The notes: generated by a model from the letters alone, not told the origin. Shown: positions 52,683-62,070, counted from the first letter of the stretch. The stretch: 64,000 bases of DNA from CAVOHU01 sp963817885 (GCA_963817885.1 CAWFQE010000002.1:248001-312000), one strand, 5' to 3'. Program-made: numbers and translations.

Positions 52683-55172
52683 GTGCCGCCTTCATCACCC
52701 GACCTCGAAACCGGATCAGGCGCCGATCCGGCCATCGGGCCCGGGCGGCCCGAGCAATCCAACAGCCGGACTTCTCACATGAAGGATCAGTCCTCCAATC
52801 GTGTCCTCCTCGGTGGCCGCACCAGGCGCGCGGGCGCCGGCGAGGACGCCGGCGGCGGCCGCCTGAGCCGGGCCAGAGATGTCGCCGTGCTGCTGCGGGC
52901 GGTTTTCGATCAGTCGGCCGTTGGCGTCGCCCAGGTCGAGACCATGACCGGCAGATTCATGCGCGTCAATCAGCGCTTCTGCGACATCGTCGGCTACTCC
53001 CGGGACGAGATGGAGGGCATCGGCTTCCAGGCGATCACTCACCCGGACGATCTCGTCGAGGACGTCAACAACAGCGGCAGGCTGATTCGAGGCGAAATCC
53101 GCGGGTTCACGAGGGAAAAGCGGTACAAGCGCAAAGACGGCACCGACGTGTGGGTGAACCTGACCGTCTCTCCCCTGTGGCGCCCGGGCGAGACGCCCAC
53201 CTTCAACATCTCGATCGCCGAGGACATCACCGCCCGCAAGCTGGCCGAGCAGGCATCGCGCGAGAGCGAGGTCCGCTATCGGTCCCTCTTCGAGAACATG
53301 CTGAACGGCATGGCGTACTGCCGGATGATCTTCGACGGCGATCGCCCGGTGGACTTCGTCTACCTCGAGGTGAATCCCGCCTTCGAGATCCTGACCGGCC
53401 TGAAGCAGGTCACCGGCAGGAGGGTCACCGAGGTGATCCCGGGCATCCGGGAATCCGACCCCGGCCTAATCGAGACCTACGCGCGGGTCGCGCGGACCGG
53501 CGTGCCGGAGACGTTCGAGGTCCACATCGAAGCGCTGAAGATGTGGTTCGACATCTCGGTGTACAGCCCCATGCGGGACTACTTCGTGGCCGTGTTCGAC
53601 GTGATCAGCGCGCGAAAGGGCGCCGAGCAGGCGCTGGAGCGCAGTGAAGAGCTGTTCCGGCGATCGTTCGATCGGTCGCCCATCGGCTCCGTGCTGGTCG
53701 ACCCCGAGATGCGCTTCGTGCGCTGCAATGAGGCCTTCTGCCGATTCCTCGGCCGTGCGGAGGACGAGCTGGTCGGCCAGACGTTTGCGCAGGTGACCCA
53801 CCCCGAAGATCGCGCGATCGGCATCCCGGAGATCTCGGCGCTCGTGGCCGGCGAGCTCGATCGGGCGCAGGTCGTGAAGCGGTACGTCCGCAAGGATGGA
53901 ACCGTCGTGGTTGGCGAGGTCACCATCGGCCTGGTGCGCGATCCGGAGAACCGCCCGCGGTTCTTCCTGACCGTGATCCAGGACATCACCGCCCGGAAGC
54001 AGGCGGAGCTCGACCGCGCCCGGCTGGAGGATCAGCTGCGACAGGTCCAGAAGATGGAATCGGTCGGGCGCCTGGCCGGCGGCGTGGCCCATGACTTCAA
54101 CAACATGCTGCAGGCGATCCTCGGCAACGTGGATCTCGCGCTGGCCAGCGCGCCGCCCGATCTCGGGCTGCGAGAGAACCTGGAGGAGATCCGCAAGTCG
54201 GCGGAGCGATCGGCCGATCTCACCCGTCAATTGCTGGCCTTCGCGCGCAAGCAGGCCATCAGGCCGAAGATTCTCGATCTCAACGACACCGTGTCCGGCA
54301 TGCTCAAGATGCTTCAGCGGCTGATTGGAGAGGACGTCCGCCTTTTGTGGGCCCCCGGCGCCCGGTTGTGGCGCGTGAAGCTGGACCCCAGCCAGATCGA
54401 TCAGATTCTGGCCAACCTCTCCGTCAACGCGCGCGACGCGATGGAGAACGGCGGCACGCTGAGTATCGAGACCTCCAATGTGACCCTGGACGACACCTAC
54501 GCCCGCACTCACCCGGAGTGCGCACCTGGCGACTACGTGATGATGGCCATCAGCGACAGCGGCCGGGGGCTGGACCCGGAGGCGCACGCGCACCTGTTCG
54601 AGCCGTTCTTCACGACCAAGGAGCCTGGCAAGGGCACCGGCCTCGGGCTGGCGACGGTGTTCGGCATCGTCAAGCAGAACAACGGGCTCATCAATGTCTA
54701 CAGTGAACCCGGACAGGGCGCGACGTTCAAGATCTACCTTCCGCGGGCCGAACCCGAGCCGGAGACCGTCACCGAGCCGGTCGACGCGCGCATGCTGCGC
54801 GGGACCGAGACCGTGCTGCTCGTCGAGGACGAGGAGCAGATCCTGAGACTGGGCCGGCAGATCCTGGAGGCCAAGGGCTACACCGTGCTGGCGGCCCAGA
54901 CACCGGCGCAGGCGCTGAACATCAGGCAGGAGTATCGGGGCCCGATCCAGCTTCTCGTCACCGATGTCGTCATGCCCGGCATGAACGGCAAGCAGCTGCT
55001 GACCGCGCTGCAGCAGCGCGACCCCGGCCTGAAGTGCCTCTACATGTCGGGCTACACGGCCAACGTCATTGCGCACCACGGCGTGCTCGACCAGGGCGTC
55101 GAGTTCCTGCAGAAACCGTTCACGATCCAGACCCTGGCCGAGCGTGTGCGTTCCATTCTCGGTCCGACGTGA
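52683..55172 (+). CDS. hybrid sensor histidine kinase (three PAS, HisKA, HATPase, receiver)
   Basis: The 829-residue soluble kinase has no membrane helix. PAS 1 (about 72-190; FDQSAVGVAQVETMTGRFMR to ITARKLAEQ), PAS 2 (about 198-312; LFENMLNGMAYCRMIFDGDR to VISARKGAEQ), PAS 3 (about 320-440), HisKA with the phospho-His in GGVAHDFNNMLQAILGNVDL, ATPase boxes NLSVNARDAMENGG, ISDSGRGLDPE and GTGLGLATVFGIVKQNNG, then a receiver (LLVEDEEQILRLG; VTDVVMPGMNG; LQKPF). The receiver ending suggests an internal phosphorelay. Start: GTG 52683; ATG 52779 would trim a disordered N terminus. Confidence 0.93.
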   Translation: MPPSSPDLETGSGADPAIGPGRPEQSNSRTSHMKDQSSNRVLLGGRTRRAGAGEDAGGGRLSRARDVAVLLRAVFDQSAVGVAQVETMTGRFMRVNQRFCDIVGYSRDEMEGIGFQAITHPDDLVEDVNNSGRLIRGEIRGFTREKRYKRKDGTDVWVNLTVSPLWRPGETPTFNISIAEDITARKLAEQASRESEVRYRSLFENMLNGMAYCRMIFDGDRPVDFVYLEVNPAFEILTGLKQVTGRRVTEVIPGIRESDPGLIETYARVARTGVPETFEVHIEALKMWFDISVYSPMRDYFVAVFDVISARKGAEQALERSEELFRRSFDRSPIGSVLVDPEMRFVRCNEAFCRFLGRAEDELVGQTFAQVTHPEDRAIGIPEISALVAGELDRAQVVKRYVRKDGTVVVGEVTIGLVRDPENRPRFFLTVIQDITARKQAELDRARLEDQLRQVQKMESVGRLAGGVAHDFNNMLQAILGNVDLALASAPPDLGLRENLEEIRKSAERSADLTRQLLAFARKQAIRPKILDLNDTVSGMLKMLQRLIGEDVRLLWAPGARLWRVKLDPSQIDQILANLSVNARDAMENGGTLSIETSNVTLDDTYARTHPECAPGDYVMMAISDSGRGLDPEAHAHLFEPFFTTKEPGKGTGLGLATVFGIVKQNNGLINVYSEPGQGATFKIYLPRAEPEPETVTEPVDARMLRGTETVLLVEDEEQILRLGRQILEAKGYTVLAAQTPAQALNIRQEYRGPIQLLVTDVVMPGMNGKQLLTALQQRDPGLKCLYMSGYTANVIAHHGVLDQGVEFLQKPFTIQTLAERVRSILGPT

Positions 55173-55314
55173 CGATGCCAGGGCCGCTGCTGATCGCCCG
55201 GTTTGCCTCGCGCCAGAGGCCGCCAGGGCAACCTCTGCGCCCGATTGAACCGGAGAGTCCCATCGAGAACCCGGGCGCCTGGCCGTCGCGTGCGGCCCGG
55301 GAAAGGAGCCGACC

Positions 55315-56475
55315 GTGAGTGAATTTCCAGAAGCCCGCCGGATGACGCGTCGATTGGCAGGTGCCGTCTGCCTGATGAGCGGCCTCGCGTGGGGCGCCAC
55401 CGCCTGGTCCCAGCCGCCCGCGCCCGCACAGGCTGCCCCGCCCGGACAGACAGCCGCTGAGAAGTACATGAACATCAAGGTCCTGAACGACTTGCCTGCA
55501 GGGCAGCTGCACGACGTCATGGTCTACATGACGGCGGCGCTGGGCACCAGTTGCGAGGGATGCCACGTGCGCGGGACCGATGGTCAGCTGGCTTTCGACA
55601 AGGACGACAGGCGTACCAAGGTCACCGCGCGCCAGATGCTCGAGATGGTGAAATCGATCAATACGATGAACTTCAAGGGACAGCCGCGCGTGACCTGCAC
55701 GACGTGCCACCAGGGCCGGCTCGGCCCGAATTCGATTCCTCAACTTGCACAACCCGTGACGCCGGGGCAGGCGGCCCCGCCTCCGCGCGAGGAGCAGGGC
55801 ACCCGGCCGAAGCCGCCGTCGGAGACGGTCGATCAGGTGGTGTCGAAGTTCATCGATGCCGTCGGGGGTCGCGAGGCGCTGGGGACGATCACCTCGCGCA
55901 CGCGCACGGGAACCCTCACCAATCGCGCCGGGCTCACCTCGCCGCTCGTCATCGACGAGAAGGCGCCGGGGCGGTATCGCGAGTCTGTCGCCTCCACGCC
56001 CGCCGTGAACCAGGGGTTGAACCCCGGCGGCGCCTGGCTGCAGTCGGGCGAACGCCTTCGCGAGCTCGACGGCGTCGAGGCCGTCATTCTGGCAACAGCG
56101 GCCGACCTGACGCTCCCGCTCGACCTGTCGCAGCGATACACGGGGCTTGCCGCGCGGGCCTACGACACGATCGACGGTCACGCCGTCATCGTGCTGACGG
56201 GCCGATCGTCTCCCGACGTCAACGAGCTGTTGTACTTCGACCGCGTCTCGGGACTGCTCCTGCGCCGGGTCGTGCGAATCACGACGCCGATGGGACGGCT
56301 TCCGCAGCAGTTCGACTACGCCGACTACCGCGCGGTTGGTGCGGTGAAGATGCCCTTCGAGGTCCGTGTGGCGGACTGGTCATCGCTGTCGATCATGAAG
56401 TTCACCAGGATGACGCTGAATCCATCCCTCGACGACGGGAGATTCGCGAAGCCTGAGGTCAAACCCGGCCAGTAG
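55315..56475 (+). CDS. exported dihaem cytochrome c, reaction-centre-cytochrome-like N-terminal domain
   Basis: The 386-residue protein has a signal peptide (GAVCLMSGLAWGATAWSQ). The N-terminal part resembles the photosynthetic-reaction-centre cytochrome family that is abundant in Acidobacteriota: KVLNDLPAGQLHDVMVYMTA, haem site 1 CEGCH (80-84) and site 2 CTTCH (128-132). A Pro-rich linker (about 140-165) leads to a beta-rich domain of about 210 residues (FIDAVGGREALGTITSRTRT; FDYADYRAVGAVKMPFEVRV) like those of outer-membrane lipoprotein-sorting proteins. A periplasmic electron carrier with a lipid- or protein-binding tail is my inference. GTG 55315 has AAGGAG upstream. Confidence 0.85.
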   Translation: MSEFPEARRMTRRLAGAVCLMSGLAWGATAWSQPPAPAQAAPPGQTAAEKYMNIKVLNDLPAGQLHDVMVYMTAALGTSCEGCHVRGTDGQLAFDKDDRRTKVTARQMLEMVKSINTMNFKGQPRVTCTTCHQGRLGPNSIPQLAQPVTPGQAAPPPREEQGTRPKPPSETVDQVVSKFIDAVGGREALGTITSRTRTGTLTNRAGLTSPLVIDEKAPGRYRESVASTPAVNQGLNPGGAWLQSGERLRELDGVEAVILATAADLTLPLDLSQRYTGLAARAYDTIDGHAVIVLTGRSSPDVNELLYFDRVSGLLLRRVVRITTPMGRLPQQFDYADYRAVGAVKMPFEVRVADWSSLSIMKFTRMTLNPSLDDGRFAKPEVKPGQ

Positions 56476-56706
56476 GCAACCTGGCAGGCATCGGCCGGGC
56501 CCACTCCGCGCGTTCTCGATCTGCAGGATCCGCCGCCCGGGCGAGGATCTGCTGCAACCTTCCGATCGGCGGAAATGCGGCACGCGGTGCAGCCGTGCGC
56601 CTTGCCTGGGCCCGACTGTTGTGACACACTTCCGCCGCCCCCCGGTCTCGTGTCTCCCGAGACAGACGACCAGTTTCCAGATCTGATTCCGCACCAGGGA
56701 GTCGTC

Positions 56707-57306
56707 ATGAAAAGTCCGTCTTCCACAGCCTCGGCAGCGGCCTGTGCCGCGTTGATCCTGGCGGTCAGTGTCCCCTGTCTCGCCCAGTCTGTGCCGCCGC
56801 CCCGGGCCCAGGCGCCCATTCTCGTCACGTCGTGCGGCCAGAGCCCGGGCCCGGTCCGCATCACGGTCTTCCTGAAGAAGCTCGCCATCGAGTTCGACTA
56901 CAAGGAGATCGCGACGGCGAAGGATCTCGCGTCGAAACGATACAAGTCGGTCATCATCGTCACCGGCGCGAGCCTGAAGGGGATGGGCGCAGCCGGCGTC
57001 GAGATGAAGGACGAGCTCGCCCGGACAGCCGCGTTGATCGATGAAGCGCGCAGGCAGGGCGTGATCGTCATCGGGGCCCACGTCGAAGGCATGGCGCGGC
57101 GGGCGCAGGGCGCCTCTCCGGGCGACAACTCGGACGAGCAGTCCATCGACGCCGTGTGCCAGAAGGCGCAGATCCTGCTCGTGCGCAAGGACGGGGATGA
57201 AGACGGCCGGTTCACCACCATTGCGAAGGCGCGGAAGATCCCGATCCTGCTCTTCGAAAAGAGCCTCGAGATCGCCGACGTCCTGAAGACGCTGTACTCC
57301 AGGTAA
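56707..57306 (+). CDS. DUF6305-like exported protein
   Basis: The 199-residue product has a signal peptide (AAACAALILAVSVPCLAQS) and a Rossmann-like exported domain: PILVTSCGQSPGPVRITVFL, KSVIIVTGASLKGMGAAGVE, GVIVIGAHVEGMARRAQGAS, ILLVRKDGDEDGRFTTIAK. The fold resembles periplasmic ligand-binding halves; relatives are annotated DUF6305 as far as I can recall, and I am not certain of the number. It ends 15 bases before a DctM-like permease, so it may be the binding component of that transporter. ATG 56707 fits the signal peptide. Confidence 0.72.
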   Translation: MKSPSSTASAAACAALILAVSVPCLAQSVPPPRAQAPILVTSCGQSPGPVRITVFLKKLAIEFDYKEIATAKDLASKRYKSVIIVTGASLKGMGAAGVEMKDELARTAALIDEARRQGVIVIGAHVEGMARRAQGASPGDNSDEQSIDAVCQKAQILLVRKDGDEDGRFTTIAKARKIPILLFEKSLEIADVLKTLYSR

Positions 57307-57321
57307 GGGCGCGGCACACCC

Positions 57322-58614
57322 GTGAACATGTTCGCGCAGGCCAGCTTCGTCCTCGCGGTGATGGTGGCCGTCTATCTGGTCGTGCGCCTGTTCCGGGTGG
57401 CCACCGAGCTGTCGATGCTGGCCGCGGCCGTCGCCGGCGCGATTGCGGGCGGGTTCGGCGTGCCGCCCCGGCAGATCGCGGAAGGCGCGGTCACCTACCT
57501 GGACATCAACCTGATCTTCGTCACCGCCACGCTCTTCATGAATCTGCTGAAGGAGTCCGGCGGCGTGGCGTTCGTCGTCCGCGGAATCATCACGCGCTTC
57601 CACGGGCAGCGGGCCCTGCTCCTGATCCTGTTGACGCTGCTGCTGCTGGTGCCTGGAGCGCTGACCGGCGCCGGAAGCGTCACCGTGCTCATCACCGGCG
57701 GCATGGTATCGGTCGTCCTCGGGTATATGGGCATCCCGAAGGCTCGAATCGCCGCCCTGGTGTTCATCGTCGCCGGACTGAGCGCGGCGGCCCCGCCCGT
57801 CAGCCTGTGGGCCATGATGACCGCCGCCGGCGTGAACATGCCCTATGTCGGCTTCTTCGTCCCGCTGGCCCTTCCCTGCCTCATCGCGGGCCTGCTCACC
57901 AGCTTCATCCTGGGATGGAGAGGCACGACGACCGACGTCACCAAGGCACTGGCGGAGCTGCCGGAGGCGCCGGCAGGCATGAGCTGGTGGAAGGTGCTGT
58001 TGCCCTTCGCCGTGTTCCTGTTCCTGGTGATGATGGGCCGGCAGTGGCCCTACGCGACCCCGGTCATCGGCCTGCCGCTGATGTTCGCCTTCGCAGCCGT
58101 CGTGTCGCGCGTGCTCTCGCCGGTTCGCCTGAATGTCTGGCGCATTTCACGGGAGACCATCGATCAACTGCTGCCGCTGCTGGCCACGCTGACCTGCGCG
58201 GGCGTCCTGGTCCAGATCATGACGCTGACCGGCGTGCGGGGCCTGATGGCGGTGACCGCGGTCACGCTGCCGGTGTGGGTGGTCTTCGCGACATTGTTCC
58301 TGGTGCTGCCGGCGTCGGAGGCCGTGTTGATGTGGGGGTCCGGCCCGGTGATAGGCGTGCCCCTGGTGCTGCTGTTCAACACGATGGGACTGAACCCGAT
58401 TGTCGCGCTGGCGGGCATGAGCCTGATCTGGCCGCTCGGCGACGCGCTGCCGCCGACGGCCATCATCGGCCGGCTCACCGTGGACGTGGTCGGGTTCAAG
58501 GGTTCGTACGGCGAGTTCCTGCGGGCCTGCGCCGTGCCGGCCGCCATCATTTGCGTGATGGGCACGCTGATGGTGATCTTCAGCGCACGGCTCGCGTTCC
58601 TGACGGGGCTCTGA
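57322..58614 (+). CDS. DctM-like (IT superfamily) permease
   Basis: The 430-residue protein has about 12 hydrophobic segments and resembles the TRAP-type large permease / C4-dicarboxylate carrier group: ELSMLAAAVAGAIAGGFGVP, LIFVTATLFMNLLKESGGVA, LLLLVPGALTGAGSVTVLIT with the paired GA motifs, and LIWPLGDALPPTAIIGR late in the sequence. No DctP or classic DctQ is nearby; instead a DUF6305 protein precedes it and a two-helix 54-residue protein follows the heptamer array. The cargo may be a dicarboxylate-like or N-acyl amino acid compound, judging from the deacylase and peptidase genes downstream. That is inference. Confidence 0.78.
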   Translation: MNMFAQASFVLAVMVAVYLVVRLFRVATELSMLAAAVAGAIAGGFGVPPRQIAEGAVTYLDINLIFVTATLFMNLLKESGGVAFVVRGIITRFHGQRALLLILLTLLLLVPGALTGAGSVTVLITGGMVSVVLGYMGIPKARIAALVFIVAGLSAAAPPVSLWAMMTAAGVNMPYVGFFVPLALPCLIAGLLTSFILGWRGTTTDVTKALAELPEAPAGMSWWKVLLPFAVFLFLVMMGRQWPYATPVIGLPLMFAFAAVVSRVLSPVRLNVWRISRETIDQLLPLLATLTCAGVLVQIMTLTGVRGLMAVTAVTLPVWVVFATLFLVLPASEAVLMWGSGPVIGVPLVLLFNTMGLNPIVALAGMSLIWPLGDALPPTAIIGRLTVDVVGFKGSYGEFLRACAVPAAIICVMGTLMVIFSARLAFLTGL

Positions 58615-58768
58615 ACTAGGGGCTAGGGACTAGGCGCTAGGGACTAGGGGCTAGGGACTAGGCGCTAGGGACTAGGGGCTAGGGACTAGGCGCTAGGGAC
58701 TAGGGGCTAGGGACTAGGCGCTAGGGACTAGGGGCTAGGGACTAGGCGCTAGGGACTAGGGGCTAGGG
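58615..58768 (+). repeat. TAG-containing heptamer array directly after the permease stop
   Basis: Eleven perfect 14-base units alternate between ACTAGGGGCTAGGG and ACTAGGCGCTAGGG (a 28-base higher-order unit, 5.5 copies), then decay into GGGCGCTAGGCGCTGGTCTG. The first base follows the permease TGA. Each unit contains two TAG triplets and the 7-base subperiod places TAG in all frames. The related array at 19711-19783 has the same position relative to its gene and the same downstream flank. Confidence 0.9.
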
Positions 58769-58865
58769 ACCGGGCGCTAGGCGCTGGTCTGGCTGGCGGC
58801 CGGAGGCTGGAGGCGGCGCCAGGTGAGAAAGCGACGGCAAGAGTCGGCCGGGAATGGATTCGAAC

Positions 58866-59030
58866 ATGGTGGTGCTTCAATCGATCGTCACCGTGATCTA
58901 CTACCTGCTGGTCGCGGGGACCGCGGCCGTGCTGCTCTTCAACTTCGTCAAGGCCACGAAGTGGGACCGGGAAGTGCTCTACCTGATCGTCCTCCTGCCG
59001 TTCCTGCTGCGGCTCTTCCGGCTGAAGTGA
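58866..59030 (+). CDS. 54-residue two-helix membrane protein
   Basis: The product MVVLQSIVTVIYYLLVAGTA...FNFVKATKW...VLYLIVLLPFLLRLFRLK has two hydrophobic helices (about 3-25 and 35-50) and a basic end. It is too short to be found by a length filter but lies seven bases before the deacylase ATG, in the same orientation as permease and deacylase. Two short helices next to a DctM-like permease could make it a minimal small-permease subunit, though it is much shorter than DctQ. No ribosome site stands out. Confidence 0.6.
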   Translation: MVVLQSIVTVIYYLLVAGTAAVLLFNFVKATKWDREVLYLIVLLPFLLRLFRLK

Positions 59031-59037
59031 GGCCGCG

Positions 59038-60201
59038 ATGATGCGTCCAGCCGTCCGCAAGCTCATCATCGGCGCATTCGGCGCCGCGCTGCTCATCACC
59101 TCTGGTGCGAGCTTCTACCGCAGCCGCCACCTGGCGGAGCCCGTGGTCCTCGGGCCGGGCGTGACCTCCGTCGTGACGCTCGGCGAGTACTTCGGCGGGA
59201 TCAAGGGCACGGCAAACGACATCCATCTCTACGTGCTGCAGGGCCGTTTGCCTGGCGGCACGGTGTTCGTCATGGGCGGCACGCATCCGGAGGAGCCGGC
59301 GGGCCGGCTGGCCAGCTGGCTGATCACCGAACAGGCTGTCGTCGATCGCGGACGGCTCATCGTCGCGCTCAGCGCCAACCGGAGCGCATCCACCGCCACC
59401 CGTCCTTCAGGCGCATACCCGCCCGACTACACCATCGACACCTCCTGGGGCGGGCAGACATTCCGGATGGGCGATCGCTGGAGCAACCCGCTCGATCAGT
59501 GGCCGGACCCGGAGGTGTACATCCATTACCCGAGCGGCCAGAACCTCGCGTACGCCGACGTGCGGAACCTGAACCGCGCGTTCCCCGGACGCCCGAACGG
59601 CATGCTCACCGAGCGCACGTGCTTCGCGCTGATGGAATTCATCCGCCGCGAGCAGGTCGACATCGTCATCGACCTGCACGAGGCCGAGCTGCAATACCCG
59701 GTCATCAGCACCCTGGTGACGCATCAGAAGGGCCAGGACCTGGCCACGATGGTGTCGATGATGCTGACCGACATGGAAGGGTTCAAGATCGGGACGGAGT
59801 TCTCGCCCCGGTCGCTGCACGGGCTGTCGCACCGCGAGATCGGCGACTATTCGCAGGCCGTGTCGCTGCTCTTCGAAGCGCCGGAGCCGTTCCTGGACGC
59901 GACACGCGGCGTCACCACCCGCGAGCAGCTGCTGACGGGCAAGGACGAGTTCGTCGTGAAGGCCGGGAAACACGGGTTGCTGTTCGAGAAGATCGACGAG
60001 AAGGGCTGGCCGATCGCCGTCCGGGTCGGCCGGCACACGTCGTCGGTGGCCCAGGTGCTCGAAACCTGGTCGGAAGATCATCCCGATCGCGCGGTCACCG
60101 CGCGCAACATTCCGCGTTACGCCGATCTGGTCCGCGACGGCGTCGGCGCGTACCTGCGTGACCCGTCGAAGGCAGCCGGCCTGCGGGTCGTCTACGAGTG
60201 A
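59038..60201 (+). CDS. aspartoacylase/succinylglutamate desuccinylase-like zinc deacylase
   Basis: The 387-residue protein has an N-terminal membrane anchor or signal (KLIIGAFGAALLITSGAS) and the M14-type zinc site: MGGTHPEEPAGRLA (HxxE), NLNRAFPGRPNG (substrate Arg) and VIDLHEAELQYP (third ligand His with downstream acid). Such enzymes cut N-acyl groups from amino acids or C-terminal residues from peptides outside the cytoplasm. Encoded between the small membrane protein (seven bases) and the C69 peptidase (14 bases), it fits a peptide or N-acyl amino acid use pathway. Confidence 0.85.
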   Translation: MMRPAVRKLIIGAFGAALLITSGASFYRSRHLAEPVVLGPGVTSVVTLGEYFGGIKGTANDIHLYVLQGRLPGGTVFVMGGTHPEEPAGRLASWLITEQAVVDRGRLIVALSANRSASTATRPSGAYPPDYTIDTSWGGQTFRMGDRWSNPLDQWPDPEVYIHYPSGQNLAYADVRNLNRAFPGRPNGMLTERTCFALMEFIRREQVDIVIDLHEAELQYPVISTLVTHQKGQDLATMVSMMLTDMEGFKIGTEFSPRSLHGLSHREIGDYSQAVSLLFEAPEPFLDATRGVTTREQLLTGKDEFVVKAGKHGLLFEKIDEKGWPIAVRVGRHTSSVAQVLETWSEDHPDRAVTARNIPRYADLVRDGVGAYLRDPSKAAGLRVVYE

Positions 60202-60215
60202 AGGAGCCGAGACCC

Positions 60216-62009
60216 ATGAAAGTACGGACTCTTCTCTTCCTGTGTGTGCTGGCGCTCACCTGCGGCCTTGTCACCCACGCCGTGCCGCTCCAGGCGCAGC
60301 AGCCCCAGGCGCAGCGGGCCACGCCGGCACCTGCGCCCCAGATGGCGACTCCTATCGTCAACGGCGTGTTCGACGTGCGGCGCGGCGGCCTCACCGCACC
60401 TGATGACATCGATGCAGAAGACGCCGGTTTCCACTGCACCTCGATTCCCGTCGGCAAGGACGCGACGATCGACGGATCGACGATGACCAGCCACTCGGTC
60501 GACGGCCATTACGAGTTCCGGATCTTCATCGTGCCCGGCGGCACGCATCCCGCCGGATCCATGCGGCCGGTCATGAAGGGCGGCGGCATCGGCGCGGATC
60601 GTCCCGCCGCCGTGAAGGTCGGCGAGATTCCGGAGATCGCCCAGACCTTCGCGCGCTACGACTCCGCGTACCCGTTCATGAACGAGAAGCAGCTCGGCAT
60701 GGGCGAAACGACCATCTCGGGCCGGCAGGAGCTCTTCAACGACGAGGGCTGGTTCGACATCATGGAGCTGCAGCGCGTCGCGCTCGAGCGGACCTCCTCG
60801 GCTCGCGACGCCATCGCACTGATGGGCGGGCTGGCCACGAAGTATGGATACTCGGACAGCGGCGAGTGCCTGACCATCGTCGACGGGAACGAAGCCTGGA
60901 TGTTCGAGATCTTCGGCCCGGGCCCGATCCAGAAGGGCGCCGTGTGGGCTGCGCGCCGCATCCCCGACGGCGAGGCCGGCGTCAGCGCCAACCATTCGCG
61001 GCTGGGCGTGCTCGACCTGAACGACAAGCGGAACGTGATGGCGTCGGCCAACGTGCAGGCGGTCGCCGAGGAACTTGGCTTCTGGAAGAAGGGCGAGACA
61101 TTCAATTTCAGCAAGGCCTACGGCGGCAACGCGTCGTACGGGAGCACGCGACGCGAGTGGCGCGTGCTCAGCACCCTCGCGCCTTCGCTGAAGCTCGATC
61201 CGTGGGACCTCGAGCTGCCCTTCTCGGTGAAGCCCGACCGCAAGGTCGGCCCGCGCGACCTGATGGCGCTTCACCGCGATTCGTACGAAGGCACCGAGTT
61301 CGACGCGACCAGGGGGCTCGCGGCGGGCCCGTTCGGCAACCCGACGCGGTGGTCCACCAATGTCCGGCCCGCGCAGGGCTACCTCGGCTGGGAGCGGACC
61401 ATCTCGATCTTCCGCTGCTCGTACGCCACGGTGGTCCAGTCGCGCGCCTTCCTGCCCGCCTGGATCGGCGGCCTGGTGTGGTTCGCCGAGGATGATCCGA
61501 AGACGTCGGCCTACGTGCCGCTCTACGCGGGCCTGACGAAGGTGCCGAAGTCGTTCCAGACCGGATCGCGCGCGGAGTTCGATCGCTCGACCGCCTGGTG
61601 GGCGTTCGACTTCGTGAGCAACTGGGCGCAGGTTCGCTTCAACGCGATGGCCGACGACATCAAGAAGGCGTACACGACCTTCGAGGACGACTTCTTCACC
61701 AGGCAGCCGGACGTGGAGAAGCGCGCGCTCGAGCTTTACAAGCAGGACCCGAAGCTGGCGCGTGACTTCCTGGACGAGTATTCGAACTCGAATGCCCAGA
61801 AAGTGGTCGACGCGTGGTGGAAGCTGTCTGACGCGCTCATCGTGAAATACAACGATGGCTACATCAACGCGGCGGGCCAGGAGCGCTCGGGAGGCTACCC
61901 GAAAGAGTGGCTCGATGCCGTGGGCTACGGCACGACGAAGATCCAGCCGAAGGGTGCGGCCGCGCCGGCCCCGGTGCCCGTGCCGGCGCCGGCACCTGTG
62001 AAGAAGTAG
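60216..62009 (+). CDS. C69-family dipeptidase-like exported peptidase
   Basis: The 597-residue protein has a signal peptide (MKVRTLLFLCVLALTCGLVT...LQAQ). The Ntn-hydrolase nucleophile of family C69 appears as Cys74 in FHCTSIPVGKDATIDGSTM, so 40-odd residues would be removed by autoprocessing after signal cleavage. Family segments follow: GEVVISANHSRLG-like (GVSANHSRLGVLDLNDKRN), YGNTRREWRVL-like (SYGSTRREWRVLSTLAPSL) and a Pro/Ala tail (GAAAPAPVPVPAP). It should cleave dipeptides in the periplasm. ATG 60216 is preferred (AAGGAG at 60201-60206); ATG 60198 overlaps the deacylase. Last gene before a hairpin. Confidence 0.9.
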   Translation: MKVRTLLFLCVLALTCGLVTHAVPLQAQQPQAQRATPAPAPQMATPIVNGVFDVRRGGLTAPDDIDAEDAGFHCTSIPVGKDATIDGSTMTSHSVDGHYEFRIFIVPGGTHPAGSMRPVMKGGGIGADRPAAVKVGEIPEIAQTFARYDSAYPFMNEKQLGMGETTISGRQELFNDEGWFDIMELQRVALERTSSARDAIALMGGLATKYGYSDSGECLTIVDGNEAWMFEIFGPGPIQKGAVWAARRIPDGEAGVSANHSRLGVLDLNDKRNVMASANVQAVAEELGFWKKGETFNFSKAYGGNASYGSTRREWRVLSTLAPSLKLDPWDLELPFSVKPDRKVGPRDLMALHRDSYEGTEFDATRGLAAGPFGNPTRWSTNVRPAQGYLGWERTISIFRCSYATVVQSRAFLPAWIGGLVWFAEDDPKTSAYVPLYAGLTKVPKSFQTGSRAEFDRSTAWWAFDFVSNWAQVRFNAMADDIKKAYTTFEDDFFTRQPDVEKRALELYKQDPKLARDFLDEYSNSNAQKVVDAWWKLSDALIVKYNDGYINAAGQERSGGYPKEWLDAVGYGTTKIQPKGAAAPAPVPVPAPAPVKK

Positions 62010-62035
62010 CTCGAAGATCGAGTGATCGGCGACTC

Positions 62036-62070
62036 CCGGGGGTGATCTTCCGAGCGAAGGTCACCCCCGG
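62036..62070 (+). terminator. hairpin after the C69 peptidase gene
   Basis: CCGGGGGTGA (62036-62045) and TCACCCCCGG (62061-62070) are perfect 10-bp arms around a 15-base loop that can pair further (CTTC/GAAG). No T-run follows, so it may protect the 3' end or stop transcription weakly. Confidence 0.6.
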
